A program made the translations under genes and the position numbers. Under the pieces are notes generated by a model that worked only from the letters and a program-made list of their open reading frames with translations, did no database searches and was not told the origin of the DNA. From positions 230,997,303 through 231,061,302 of the forward strand of contig NC_081415.1 of assembly GCF_030272615.1 (NCBI RefSeq): DNA of 64,000 bases. Reading direction: 5' to 3'. This document shows, in pieces, positions 22,243 to 33,492 of this stretch. How positions within the stretch are numbered: position 1 is the first letter of the stretch; each line of letters begins with the position of its first letter. The DNA comes from Cryptomeria japonica. Its lineage: Eukaryota > Streptophyta > Pinopsida > Cupressales > Cupressaceae.

Positions 22243-23667
22243 TCAATTTCCATCTTCAGGAAGAGTGAGATATGTATCAGAATCCTGAGCACCTTGACCT
22301 GATCCAGAAGCACCTTCTCTTGTCGTATTTGGATCACCATGATCAGAAGTATTGGGATCCAGAACCATGTTGCCCTGCACAGTAGTGCTGCTTGTGAGGC
22401 CATTGGAGAAATCGTGGATACTTCCAGAAGAGTTTAAACCACCACCCATCTCTGAACCAAGGGGCATATTGAACTGGATATTGGGATTATATACAGAAGA
22501 AGGAGAAGCATGAAAGAAAAATTGCTGCTGTTGTTGAGGAATGCCATGCATTGGCTGCAGGTTAGAAGGATGTGTGATGTCCTTCCCTAAGATAGACTGG
22601 TTCACTATCTGTTGTTGCTGCAGATGATTTTGAGGTTGGACATACTGTAATTGGCCATGTTGCAGCATTGGACTTGTTCTCCCCTGAAACACCCAATCCT
22701 TACATTTTAAATCACTGATGTGGGTTTATTGAAAACATAAGAATTCAATGTTAAAATCTAGCTAAATCCAAATACAGAGCCTTACGTTTCAAATCGCTAA
22801 TGTGGGTCTATTAAAAACATAAGAATTCAATGTTATAATCTTGCTAAAACCCGCCTGCAACCCTCTTTACAGACAAGGAATTTTACATGGCATGTTTCCC
22901 AAAGTCCAGATGAAATTACTAGTAAAACCCTAAAACCCTAAACTGTAAACCAGAAAATGGGTGTTTCAATTCGTTGGTGGGCATTCTTTGGCCATCCAAA
23001 TACAAGGTATAATTCATGAAAACATCAGGGAAAAACAATGCATGATATAATGCTTCTAAACAATAGTTTTATAAGCATGCATAGACTAAAATGATGAATT
23101 TAAGTACCGGAAGAGTCGGACAAACTGGTTGAGACTGTGCATCTGCAATTGCCGCCAAATACAGGAGATTATTCTGCAATCTTGCTTGATACCTGCATCA
23201 CACACATTTCCATAAATTCCACTTGTAGATGCCAAAAAAACACAAAAAGAAGCAAACCCACTTGCAGATATATTATAAAGAACTAAAAGAACAACAAAAA
23301 TTGTTCCACATATACTGAACAAGTTCCAGAAATCCTGCAAGAAAAAGGGCATACGTGGCGCATTCTTGTAGCCTGCCCAGGCTCTGATTGTCCAAAATCG
23401 CCACTATCAGCTTTCTGTTTTCTTCCAGATACTGAAACACCTCAAACACCCAGAAAAATCAGGAATGCAAAAATTTACAGAAAGAACAGTACCAGATGAA
23501 TAGACTGCATGCATGCACTGTATTGTGTTCTTGAGGGGAAAATTTATGATCCCCTATTGTTGCTTTACCTTCTGAATTAGCTCAGTTGTGACAGTGGCGC
23601 CTGATGAATATGGATAGTTGCTCATCATATCTCCCTGATAGTTATGATCAGGCTGGTTGTTCATCAT
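22243..23667 (-). CDS. GIF: GRF-interacting factor (SSXT/SNH-domain transcription coactivator), four exons
   Basis: Exons on the minus strand: 23,667-23,569, 23,431-23,355, 23,192-23,108 and 22,683-22,243. All introns are GT-AG, and the joined CDS is 702 bases (233 residues plus TGA). The N-terminal SNH domain (residues about 28-82) has YLEENRKLIVAILDNQ, LGRLQECATYQARLQNNLLY and LAAIADAQSQP, the signature of the plant GIF/AN3 and animal SS18 family. The rest is Gln-, Gly- and Ser-rich (QPQNHLQQQQ, PQQQQQ), with an acidic end. Known role of the family: the SNH domain binds the QLQ domain of growth-regulating factors, and the protein recruits SWI/SNF remodellers in the nucleus to drive organ cell proliferation. 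Length fits the family (about 200-230). The start is the first of two adjacent Met codons; no in-frame Met lies just upstream. No stops, frameshifts or missing key residues are seen. This is the only intact gene in the window. Confidence 0.95.
22700..22850. repeat. imperfect tandem duplication in GIF intron 3
   Basis: Two copies of about 80 bases lie in tandem, sharing ACATAAGAATTCAATGTTA and the flanking ATGTGGGT stretch. They differ at several positions. They lie wholly within intron 3 (22,684-23,107), the longest of the three, and do not touch the splice sites. Confidence 0.8.
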
Positions 23668-23800
23668 GGGCAGCAGGAATAGCTCACTTCCCTTCTCTCA
23701 CCTCTTCTTAAGGCTAGGAAATACAAGACAGAGAAATGACAAATGGGTATTGCATGACATAGGATTGGCTGCGGAATATTCTATAATTTGAATTTAGAAG
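23668..23800 (-). promoter_or_regulatory. 5' UTR and proximal upstream region of the GIF gene
   Basis: The minus strand above the start codon is rich in purines (AGAGAAGGGAAGTGAG) as in many plant leaders. A CCAAT-type motif (AGCCAATCC) lies near 23,763-23,771. I see no clear TATA box, and the transcription start cannot be set. Beyond about 23,840 the sequence becomes tandem repeats, so the native promoter may be short or interrupted. Confidence 0.35.
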
Positions 23801-23845
23801 AAAATACAATATTCTTTAATAAAAAAATATATGAAAATTGCAAGA

Positions 23846-23940
23846 GACACAATATCAAATAGGGTGAAAGTGGAATAAGGTAAATATGAGGGTGACACAA
23901 TATCAAATAGGGTGAAAGTGGAATAAGGTAAATATGAGGT
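23846..23940. repeat. 48-bp tandem duplication upstream of GIF
   Basis: GACACAATATCAAATAGGG and the next 29 bases occur twice, at 23,846-23,893 and 23,894-23,940, almost unchanged. It sits roughly 180 bases above the GIF start codon. Confidence 0.9.
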
Positions 23941-24066
23941 AAGGGACCTTCTATTTAAAATGGTCATTTTTTTTTGGTAATGAAGAGGAATAGTAGGTAG
24001 TCCAATGACTTGGAGTTTAGCTTTTTGACGAGGTGAAATCTTTTCATAGTTTTTTGATATGATCAA

Positions 24067-24112
24067 TCGAATCCAAACAAGATGATCACTCGAATCCAAA
24101 CAAGATGATCAC
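24067..24112. repeat. 23-bp perfect tandem duplication
   Basis: The 23-base unit beginning TCGAATCCAAACAAGATG occurs at 24,067-24,089 and again at 24,090-24,112 without change. Confidence 0.9.
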
Positions 24113-24249
24113 TCGAATAACACAGGGTGAAGAGAATCAATCCAAAAGTTGAATAACAAAATTAAATCTTGTCATTAATACTTTTCAAACAATAATCATG
24201 GGATGTGAAAATCTAATATTTAAAAAAAATTACAAATCTTACAACAATG

Positions 24250-24640
24250 TTTAATGTTCAAGATTTAGGGTTACGATTAAGGTGCATTAATTATGGGATG
24301 TGTCTATGTACATCAATATAGTTTAGCATTCAATTAGGTTTAGGGTTAAGATTTTGTTTGTGTTCAGGTTTAATAAGGGTTGGGATTCAATTTCTATTAG
24401 GTTTTTGTAAGGGTTTTGGGTGAATTTGGGTTTTGGTTCAATGTTAGTGTTAGATTTCAATTAAATTTAGGATTGAAGTTCAATTTGGTTTGGTGTTAGC
24501 ATCACGATTAAAATATCAACCGTAGTTTAAAAAGGATTAGGGTTCAATTTGTTTTAATGTTCAATTGGGTTTATGATTAGATTTGGGGTTAAGGTTAGGG
24601 TTAGGTTTCACTTGGGTTTAGTGTAAGTTTTGATTTGTCT
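24250..24640 (+). repeat. degenerate TTTAGGG-like (telomere-type) stretch
   Basis: Words such as TTTAGGGTT, GGGTTAGG, GGGTTTAG and TTAGGGTTAGG recur about every 20-40 bases over 400 bases, in one orientation and with strong divergence. It resembles an old interstitial telomeric stretch, or simply a T/G-rich microsatellite. No head-to-tail perfect heptamer run longer than two units remains. Confidence 0.5.
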
Positions 24641-24835
24641 ACTTTTGGATAAGAAATTCAATAGAGAATTTAAGTTCTATGAGAATATTGGTGGAATGAT
24701 GTTTTTTTTTCTTTGGATTAGTTAATATAAATGTGATGATTAATGTGCAGGGAAAACTTTAAGAAAACCCTCCCTTGGACAAGGTGTAAAAACCTAGCGA
24801 AAGTTGTATAATTCTGAAGAAAATTTTAATTTTAT

Positions 24836-25186
24836 TGGTGAATTTTTGCGGTTTACGGAGAAAAATAATAATCTCCATTGGCGAATTAGCCGTGATCGCT
24901 CAAAATTTGTGAAAAATCCTGGCGAATTGTACTATTTTTAAAACCCAAAAAATAATTGCATGGGCGAATTGTAATGTTTTTAAAACCAGAAAAATATTTG
25001 CATTTGCGATTTCAAGCTATTTTCAAATCATAAAAATAAAATATTGGCGATTTCAAGCTATTTTCAAACCATTAAAAAAAAATATTGGCGATTTCAAGCT
25101 ATTTTCAAACCATAAAAATAAAATATTGGCGATTTCAAGCTATTTTCAAACCATAAAAAAAACATATTGGCGATTTCAAGATATTA
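24836..25186 (+). repeat. outer left array: GGCGAATT/GGCGATTTC motifs and a 42-bp tandem repeat
   Basis: GGCGAATT-type words appear at about 24,883, 24,931 and 24,964. They are followed by four to five tandem copies of a 42-base unit (GGCGATTTCAAGCTATTTTC and the next 22 bases) at 25,003-25,186. The same GGCGAATT and GGCGATTTG words recur at 36,600-37,030 in the same orientation, and nowhere else in the window except one copy near 27,263. I read the two sites as the outer margins of one mobile compartment. Confidence 0.75.
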
Positions 25187-25246
25187 ACTTTAAGTAATTA
25201 AAACACATGGCACACAGTCGTCAACTCTCTGCCTGGAAGACTGTCC

Positions 25247-25905
25247 ATTAGAAAATCTCGCGACCTAGCGACAAGCCCTTACGACTCTCTCTGTCTCCAA
25301 CTCGCAAGCCAAAAATGGTAAGCCTTCATAACCTCAAGATCTAGCGACTGAGGGAAACTAAAGTGGCACTCGCCAATTCTCGACCACAAATGTTAAGTCC
25401 TCGTCACCGCAGCGACTTGGAGATAGTGGTAACTTTAACCCTTGTCGTGTACTTGCCAACATAAAACTATTTATCTCTTAACCGCTAGCACTTCACTCGC
25501 AAGCTCGCAGCTTGATCAGGTCTTTAGACATTTAACTTCGCGAGCTGGCGATAACCATTAAACCTAACCACAAACTGTCTAGTCGCTAGCTTGTGACCTA
25601 AAAATGCTAACATTAAACAAACAAGAGAGCTAGCGACAACTGTATGAAATGAGTTACTCGCTAACTCTCGCAGCTATAATGTATGACATCAGACCAACTT
25701 GAGACCTCGCGACCAAAGCAATTTCACTAACAATCTTCAGCTCGGTAACATAAAATGCTAACACCCAAAAAGCTAGAGACCTCGCGATGTAAACCCAAAC
25801 CAACTTGTCGCCAGCTCGCAACTTGATCACATCTTCAGACATTTTACCTCGCGAGCTGACGATAACCATAAAACTTAACCACAAACTATCTGGTCGCTAG
25901 CTCGC
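25247..25905. repeat. inner left array of alternating inverted GCGA/TCGC motifs
   Basis: Motif F (type CTCGCGAGCTAGCGACAAC) and motif R (type GTCGCTAGCTCGCAAC) alternate about every 40 bases, giving an 80-base period for eight or so rounds. F and R are near reverse complements, so each neighbouring pair could form a stem of about 12 base pairs. The best copies are at 25,531-25,552 (F), 25,579-25,599 (R), 25,845-25,866 (F) and 25,890-25,909 (R). The same pattern fills 31,716-32,990. Confidence 0.8.
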
Positions 25906-25919
25906 AACCTAAAATTTTT

Positions 25920-27843
25920 AAGGCTTGGATGCTGACTCGTTCCTGAGGGACTAGTTTGAAGGTTTCTCTTGAGTCAAGGTTGATTAGACAAGTGAGGATG
26001 ACAGTTTCAGAGGCATAAAAGAATTTGATAGCTTCTGAGTTAGAGATGGGAGATCACAGATTTCTCTGAGAAATAAGAGCTTAGGTTGCTTGTTGTCAGG
26101 GATTCTGAAGCAGAATTTGTCCAATCAAGGAGGAATAAAATTAGAACAAAATCGTTCACAATAGATGAGCCTTAGCAGGATGCAGTTGATTTGATGGGCA
26201 TGACTTCTAGAATCTACAGTCATGTTGAAAAATACCAAAATGATGATTTTTCACGTGAATGAGCATCACCAAATGAAGTGTGAAAATATTATAAATACAA
26301 TAGAGTGGTGACTTAATTGGTAGAAGAGAAACTTAGAAAAGAAACCTTTTTCATTTTCTGAGAGTGGTTTTTTCCTCAGAAAAGAAGATAATGTTTGAGC
26401 AGGATCGTGCATGGAGTTGTTGTGTGCTCTGTGATACCGGATGGGTGTTTTTTTGTTTTCTTCTATGTGAGTTTGTTTATTGTCAAAGGGGTTGTGAAAG
26501 TGAGAAGGATTGCCAGAGGAGGTGTGAAAGCCTTTTCTTGTCAAGAAGGGCCAAGCATGGCACATCCTCTGCTTTTACTTTGCCATAGGATGGCAAGGGG
26601 TTTGAAGAAGGAGCCCGCAGAGGAATGAAAGAAGGATTTGTTTGGGTGGGGAGTGGCAGCTAGTCATCTTTGTGATGACATGGAAGTTGCGACCCCTCCC
26701 CAACAGATTACATTTACCCTAAAGCTCTTGTTTCCACTTTCCCTGATCGTGGGCATGAAGGCTCAAGTTCCTCTTTCCATTTTCTCTATTCCTAGGCATG
26801 AAGGCTTCCTCCTCAATTTGGAAACGATCTATTGGACTTGGACAGAACGTAACATCTGACATTCCATCTGAAATGAAGGCATCGGGGTGATAATGGCATG
26901 GCTCAAGCAATTTTGTAAGTTGTATAGTCATTGGGGTTCCTTTTCTGGTTCCAGTAGTGATTCTAGACTCTAGGTGAAGGGAGCAAGTTGTATACTGTAT
27001 AGTCATTTACAGAGCAAATGAAAAGCATTTAGTGTCAAGCTTTGTCTATATATAAATTTATTTTGTGTATAATTTTATCTCTTTCAAATGATCAGAATCA
27101 TGAGATTTAATGTTTTTCATTTGTTGCATTGTTATGGTGTATGTAATTTTTCATTTAATGCTTCCTAATCCTATTATGCCCAGGAATGCAAAATTTTTGT
27201 TAGTCTGGAATCATATTAAATAATTAAGGATTCACCTCATTGTAATTGGTGGGCGAATTATAGAGTCATAGACAGTCATAGAACACCTCCATATATATTA
27301 CATAAACATCAATAGCATATAAAATCATAAGAATATTAAGAATGAAAGTATTAAACACCGCAATAGATTATTAGATAGGAATACAATTATACAACATAAT
27401 TAGTAAAACATCAAGACAACAAACCAGTGCCTTATCCTAGGGCATAGAGTCACTTACAATTCAAGACAACCTGATAATAAACTTCAATAAGATTCATTTG
27501 CAGATAAATAGGAATGAAATTATGAATAATGCCATTACATACAGTTACACAACCCAGATTCATATGTAAATTGAAAAACCCTTGACCATTCAATTCATAG
27601 TGAAAACATAAATTCAACACAAAGACAATTATGCGAAGATCGCATTGCTCAAACTGCAAATGATATTGATATTATATTCATAATGATATCAGAAAGTAAA
27701 TTCACAATGCGATTCAACTATGCACTTATCAAATTCTTGAGCAGTTGAGCTATTATAACTATATTAATATAAGATTTTTCAAGTTCCACATCTTTGATCA
27801 ATAAAAGTGGCAACCTCAACCTGAGGATTCAACAAGCTTAGGA
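25920..27843. other. no gene recognised between the left array and the unknown gene
   Basis: Mixed composition, with no frame that shows a domain or is preserved across its length. Minor features are a G-rich segment at 26,570-26,700 and one GGCGAATT word near 27,263. It lies downstream (3') of the unknown minus-strand gene and may hold its 3' UTR. Confidence 0.5.
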
Positions 27844-30800
27844 TTACTGTGAGGAATCTTGGGTAGCAACCTCAACCTGAGATTTCTTCTTTGGCTTTAG
27901 CATGGCTTGCCACCTGTCCACCTCTTTGTCTGTTGGCCAATTGAATGCCTTTACCTCTTCCAACTTTGCAATTGAATCTGCCCATCTGGCATCTGTAACT
28001 GCCCTGGACTCAACAATAAACTTTTCATGGTCAACCTCAACCTTGAGCAGTGAATCAAGCAAACCGTTAAGGAAATCAACATCAACCTATTCATTTACAT
28101 GCTTGATTATTTCTTCTTGCTCCAGAATCAAATCAAATTCGCTGGTCCAATCAGAAACTGATTTCAAATCTCCATTACTACCATAAATTGAAGGCACCAA
28201 TTTATTATAACCTTCCCCAAATGTCTGCAATTTTTCATTTACAAGAACATCCTTGCCTGTGAAAAATGCATAAGCTGCATTCATTACCTCCACCATGTCT
28301 TTAGTGTCACTGATCTTGGGAGGGAACTCGTCACTATACATCATTGCAGTATCTAGCTTATCCATTAATCTGCTTCTTCCTGACCAAACATTGAACAAAA
28401 GTCCAAGAAAAGCGACAACCTCAGAGGATGTTTTGCTTGCCTCTTTCAAAGAAATGTGCATATCATGCACAACCATCAATTTGTCTTTCAATACACTAAT
28501 CCTATGTTTCAGAATTCCTGACACAACAGAGATAGCCTTGACATTTTGTTCCTTTTCAAGCTTTTCAATTTTCCCTACGTATTCCTCCATTTTTGTTGTC
28601 ACATCAGCTGGTATTTCTTGTACTTGTTCTGTAATCTGTATTGGAGGGGGCTCATTTGCAATTTTTTCTTTCAACTCCACTAACTCTTCCTCCAGAGCGC
28701 CCTTCTTCATCAGCGTCTCTTCATATTTTTTAGACAATGCAATCAATTGGGTATATGTTTCTGTGTATCTTCTTGACAAATCCTCTGTTTGATAAATTCA
28801 TGAAAGAAACTTGAGTAAAAAATGAGGCAATCTCTATGTCAGTTGTGTTCTGCAAGTTCCAAATCATTCTATCAACTTTCTTTTCTACTTGGATATTTAG
28901 AAGGTGGGGCTTTTGAGTGGAAGGGGCCAAAGAACAAGCAGCAAGTGTCTTTGACTTAGGATTAAATCTCAATCCTCTTATTACATCTCCAATTTCAAAT
29001 TCAGTTCTAAACATTGGGTCCTCTTGCTTCCTAATCTGATCAATAATAAAAATAGACTGGATATCCTAGTCAGGCATCATAATCATACCAGTACTCTTTA
29101 TCAATTGTCTTGCCTGTTCCAAAGATATTTCCTCCCTGTCAGGATCATATTCCTACAGTGCCTTGATGATATCCTCTTTCTTTTCTTCATTTGCTTCCTC
29201 TATGATCAAATTTTGTTTTAATTGATTTTTGTTTCAACCTTGTCAAAAAACTTTTAAATTCATTTGACTTAATAAAGTCATCATCTTTCATGAACTCATT
29301 TGACAACATCACACGCTCATTAAAGCCTTGAGCAAGGGCTTCATTTGTTTCTCCCTGTTCTTCATTCTCCCCTGCTTCTCTAAGATGTGTCCTTATTTGA
29401 TGAAAGTAGTGTCCTTGTTCTGTAACAATTGCTCTAGTAGGGTCTCTCCTCATAGGGTCTCTCCTCACAATTGTACCGACCTCAGTGGTTTTTTGTTTCT
29501 TTGCAGCTGGCACTCAGGTAGATTGAACTTCATCCCCACTCTCTACATCATCAGCAGACACACTAAGTGGCCTCTTGCCATGTGAAGAATGTCCATCTTG
29601 GGGGTCTTGCTGCTGAGCAATCACTTTTGGAATTTGAGGCATTTATTCCATCAGAGTTTCATATAAACTCAGCATTTTGTTAATCCTCTCCAGGTACGGG
29701 CTATCAGGGCAAAAACCTGAGAAACTAGGGTCAGCAGCCAACAATTCTGCTTCAACTCTCATCAAATTTTTCCATTTTCTTCTCCTTTCTTGTACTTCAT
29801 CTTTTCTCAGCAAATTTCTAACCACGTCTTCATCATCCAATGGTTCATGGTCCTTTATTGTGGCCCAAGGTGTCATTTTTGGCATTGCAACTTTAATAAA
29901 TTGTTCCAGATCACAGAATCTAGACACAACATTAACCAACCTATACTGTTTAAGGAAATTGTTTACTTCATCAAAGGAACTCCTACCAATGGTAAAATCA
30001 GATGCAACCCAAAGCCTAGGAAGAAAAGTACCGTTCCTGTGTTTATCAAGGTATTCTTTTTCAACTAGGGTCAATTGCTAGATAAACTCCATAAAAGCAA
30101 TCCTAATTGGAACAAATTTTGGTAAAATATGGGGAGGCTGAGGACACCCATAGACTCTCATCATAGTAAAGTTATCAAAAAAATAAAAGTCCCCCCAATT
30201 ATGTGAAATAGGCCAGTTTGGAACATACTGGTAAGGTCTCAAAACTCTCCTAACATTAATTGACAATCGTTCCCTATTTATTCCTAGCATTTCCATAATT
30301 GGCGAAACAATCCAATTTTCAAAGAAAAGGAAAGAAGAATGGGGAGAACTATTGTCCCAAACCTGGGTCCATCTTTGTATTGGCACTAAGACACCAAATT
30401 CTTCTTTGAAAAGCTCCAATTCTTTATCCACAAACTCAACATTATAGAACAAGATTAAATGCATCAGCAATGAATAATGCTTGAATGTAGGGCTAGGTGC
30501 ACCACTCTAAATTTCAACTAGAGCATTATGAATGTGTTCAACCACATAGCCCACATAATCATAATCTTTGTTAACATCTGGGTGTTGAATGTCCATGGCC
30601 ATCATCAGTAATTCAGCTAACACTGTTGAATCTCCATCAAAACTCAACACTCTGCATAATCCATAGATTGTATAATGCATATAATGGTGGAAAGGTGTGA
30701 TGTCAAATGGTGGTGCGATACTCTCTGAAATTATAACCGGCTTCTTATTCACCCTAGGCATGTATCTAGGCATTGCATGCTTCTTGATAACACCTTTGTA

Positions 30801-31424
30801 TTTGTCATAATCCTCTGCAATCCGCTCCAAATCTATATATGTACATGTAGCACTAGTAATCTGGAAAGCTTCAACAAAGCTAGCTCTGTTAATTGAAACT
30901 AGGGCAGACTGGTTCTTTCTTCTAATTACCCTAGATACTGGGCAATAGCGTTTTCCCAACTCTTTGATCAAATCCACATCAACTTACACATCTGGCACAA
31001 TTAACTTTGCCATATTTAAATCCCAAGGGTTTGACATCGGGACACCCTTAACCCTATTTTTCTAGAAATAATGAAACAGAGCAGAACCAGTCATATTAAG
31101 CATGGTAGGGTTTCTGCATTGGCTCCATAAATCTCTCCATGCCAAATGATTTGTATTCAAAGCAACAGAAGTTCCTAACATCAAATCTACAAATTCATCT
31201 TTGTATTTCTTAACCATCGTTTCCTCAATGGCACTAGCACTGGCCTTGGAACCTCCAGGTCCACCTGATCCACTTGTTGTGGCATTGGGCTTGGGCTTAA
31301 GCTTGGGCTTGGAACCTCCAGCACCACTCGTCGCCTGGCTCATTTTAGCTGCAGGAGAAAAACTTAACCAATTTTCTGAAATTTTCTCACACCCAACACT
31401 CTGAATTCTCCAACGTTGTTGCAA
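27844..31424 (-). pseudogene. unrecognised large gene, inactivated mainly by nonsense changes
   Basis: The minus strand stays in one frame from 31,424 to about 29,240, shifts once near 29,225 and again near 28,800, then runs to 27,844; about 1,190 codons. Stops are at 31,062, 30,984, 30,507, 30,078, 29,643, 29,514, 29,153, 29,066 and 28,087. Each is TAG, TAA or TGA where CAG, CAA or CGA would keep the frame. The likely start is the Met at 31,343, before a Gly/Ser/Lys-rich leader. A large globular region follows (FHHYMHYTIYGLCRVLSFDG, FLFFENWIVSPIMEMLG, NWPISHNWGDFYFFDN), then a polar linker with a basic AAKKQK cluster, and coiled coil (YEETLMKKGALEEELVELKE). I recognise no family. It lies between two inverted-motif arrays and downstream of the hAT gene on the same strand, so an accessory gene of that element is possible. 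A captured host gene is the alternative. Confidence 0.7.
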
Positions 31425-31451
31425 AGCTCAATTCACTAGATTACCTCGAAG

Positions 31452-32880
31452 ATAGAATGCATTAATGCAATTATACAAAACCTCGGCTCGATCATGCAAT
31501 TTATGGTATTTAGGATTTGAATTTTGGGCGTCATCACTTCTCTCAAGTCTCAAGTCTCATGAATTGCCACACTTGCATGAACTAGCTAGTAGCTACTGTG
31601 GCATAATGACATTAATTCAAACTTCAAACTGAAGTACTCGAGTGAAATTTGAATTCATGCCCTTCTATTTGATTGGTGATTGGCATTCAAAACTTTTACA
31701 GAACCCGACAAACAAGTCCACGTGTTAGCGAGTTAGCGACAATGCTACCAAATCCTCTTAATCACAAGCTCGCAACCCCTTTTACGAATCCTCAAATAAT
31801 CTCGCGAGTGAGCGACAGTCGTTGATCTAACAAAACAACTTATTTCATCGCAAGCTCGCAACTAGAAACTTAACTTGACTTAAACCCTTGCGATCCCGCG
31901 ACAACAAGACACTTAACCACCTTCGCATGCTCGCAACACTTTTTGACTTAAGACTTACAAACCCACGAGCATGCGATGACCACAAAATCAGACCAAAACT
32001 TACATGTCACCAGATCGCAACTTAAAATGCTAAACAACTTCAAAACCTGTGAGCAAGCGACTTAACCGCATCGCATGATCGCAAATTAAAATGACTTAAC
32101 CGCAAACACCTCGCGACATTCGATAACATAAAATCACACCCAGTCACAACCTCGCAGCATAAAATGTTATTTGAGCACCGTCACTTCTCTCAAGTGACCA
32201 AGTCTCATTAACTGCCACACTTGCATGAACTAGCTAGTGTGGCATTAATTCAATTAAACTGATAGAATGCATTAATGCAATTGTACAAATGTCAAAATCA
32301 CAGCTCGATCGTGTCAAAACTTTTACAAAACCTAATAAACAAGTCCATGTGTCAATCCCCATCTTTAATCGCACACTCTCAACCAGTTATAACAATCAGG
32401 AAAGGAATCGGCAAGTTAGCGACAATGATACCAAATCTGCTTAATCGCAAGCTCGCAACCCCTTTTACGAATCCTCATAGAATCTCGCGAGTGAGCGACA
32501 ATCGTTGATCTAACAAAATAACTTATTTCATCGCAAGCTCGCAACTCGAAACTTAACTTGACTTAAACCCTTGCAATCCCGTGATAACAAGGCACTTAAC
32601 CGCCATCGCATGCTCGCAACACTTTTTGACTTAAGACTTACAAACCCGCGAGCATGCGATGACCACAAAATCAGACCAAAACTTACCTGTCGCCAAATCG
32701 CAATTTAAAATGCTAAACAACTTCAAAACCTGCAAGCAAGCAGCAAAACCAACTAAGCTGCGATACCAACTACATCGCATGATCGCAAATTAAAATGACT
32801 TAACCATGAACACCTCGCAACCGTGCAACAACATAAAATCACACCTAGTCGCAACCTCACAACATAAAATGGTCAAGTGC
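31452..32880. repeat. segmental tandem duplication, unit about 700 bp
   Basis: The block starting GATAGAATGCATTAATGCAA (31,452) and running through CACTTCTCTCAAGT (about 31,549) and the motif array to about 32,170 is repeated, in slightly different order at its edges, from about 32,182 to 32,880. Long stretches match with few differences, for example from CTCGCGAGTGAGCGACA at 31,802 and 32,482 onward for some 200 bases. The duplication doubled the motif array upstream of the unknown gene. Confidence 0.85.
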
Positions 32881-32990
32881 AAAACATCTTGCGAGCTAGC
32901 GACAACTAAAATCTCCTAGTAGTCGCAAGCTCGCAACTTAAACTGACTTGATGATAAAGGACCTGCGAGCTAGCGATAACCATTAAACAT
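31716..32990. repeat. inner right array of alternating inverted GCGA/TCGC motifs
   Basis: Same F/R alternation and about 80-base period as 25,247-25,905, with more copies because of the 700-bp duplication. Well-preserved pairs include 31,802-31,818 (F) with 31,850-31,866 (R), and 32,892-32,907 (F) with 32,925-32,940 (R). The array begins about 300 bases above the start of the unknown minus-strand gene, where it could act as a promoter-proximal binding region. CG dinucleotides are frequent, in contrast to the flanking DNA. Confidence 0.8.
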
Positions 32991-33492
32991 GTCTGACCAA
33001 CCATTCGACCACTCTTGATGTTGACATGGACAAATAAATAGAGGACAAATTAGATTTTCAACGCACGACAACTTCAGTTTACTAGCCAACTAAGACAAAA
33101 AACAAACACAAAACCATAATCGCCATGAACATCATTTTAAGCATTTAATGTAGAACAGTAGAAAGGTAACAAAGGTTCTAGCAGTAACAGTTATGCAATA
33201 TGAATAATTTTATGGATCTTGTGACACAAATTTGTTGCATTTCATGTTCAAAATGTTACATAATGTGGAACCAAATACCAATTTACTAATAATTCAATTG
33301 TTTAGTAATAATTCAAATTAACAATTAAAAATATGATATAAGTATCCGTTCTACTTCTGATTGACAAATTCAAGGAATACAATATCAAAAATCATCAATG
33401 ACAACTATAGTATTGCAATTTTGCAAATTGAAATTGTAATATGACTCAAGAATTGTAGTATAATTATAAATACCTATAAACTGACTGCTAAT
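32991..33492. other. AT-rich spacer, 3' flank of the hAT gene
   Basis: No coding frame is seen. It lies directly downstream of the hAT frame and likely contains its 3' UTR. The first 100 bases are GC-balanced, the remainder strongly AT-rich. Confidence 0.5.

Noticed and set aside
26266-27006. Overlapping frames of 73-99 codons on both strands
   Set aside because: Several frames overlap with no domain and no continuation; the sequence between the left array and the unknown gene shows no coding periodicity that I can see.
25247-32990. CRISPR-like regular repeats
   Set aside because: The regular motif spacing is superficially similar, but motifs alternate in orientation, are degenerate, and the spacers are related to each other. 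The sequence is clearly nuclear plant DNA.
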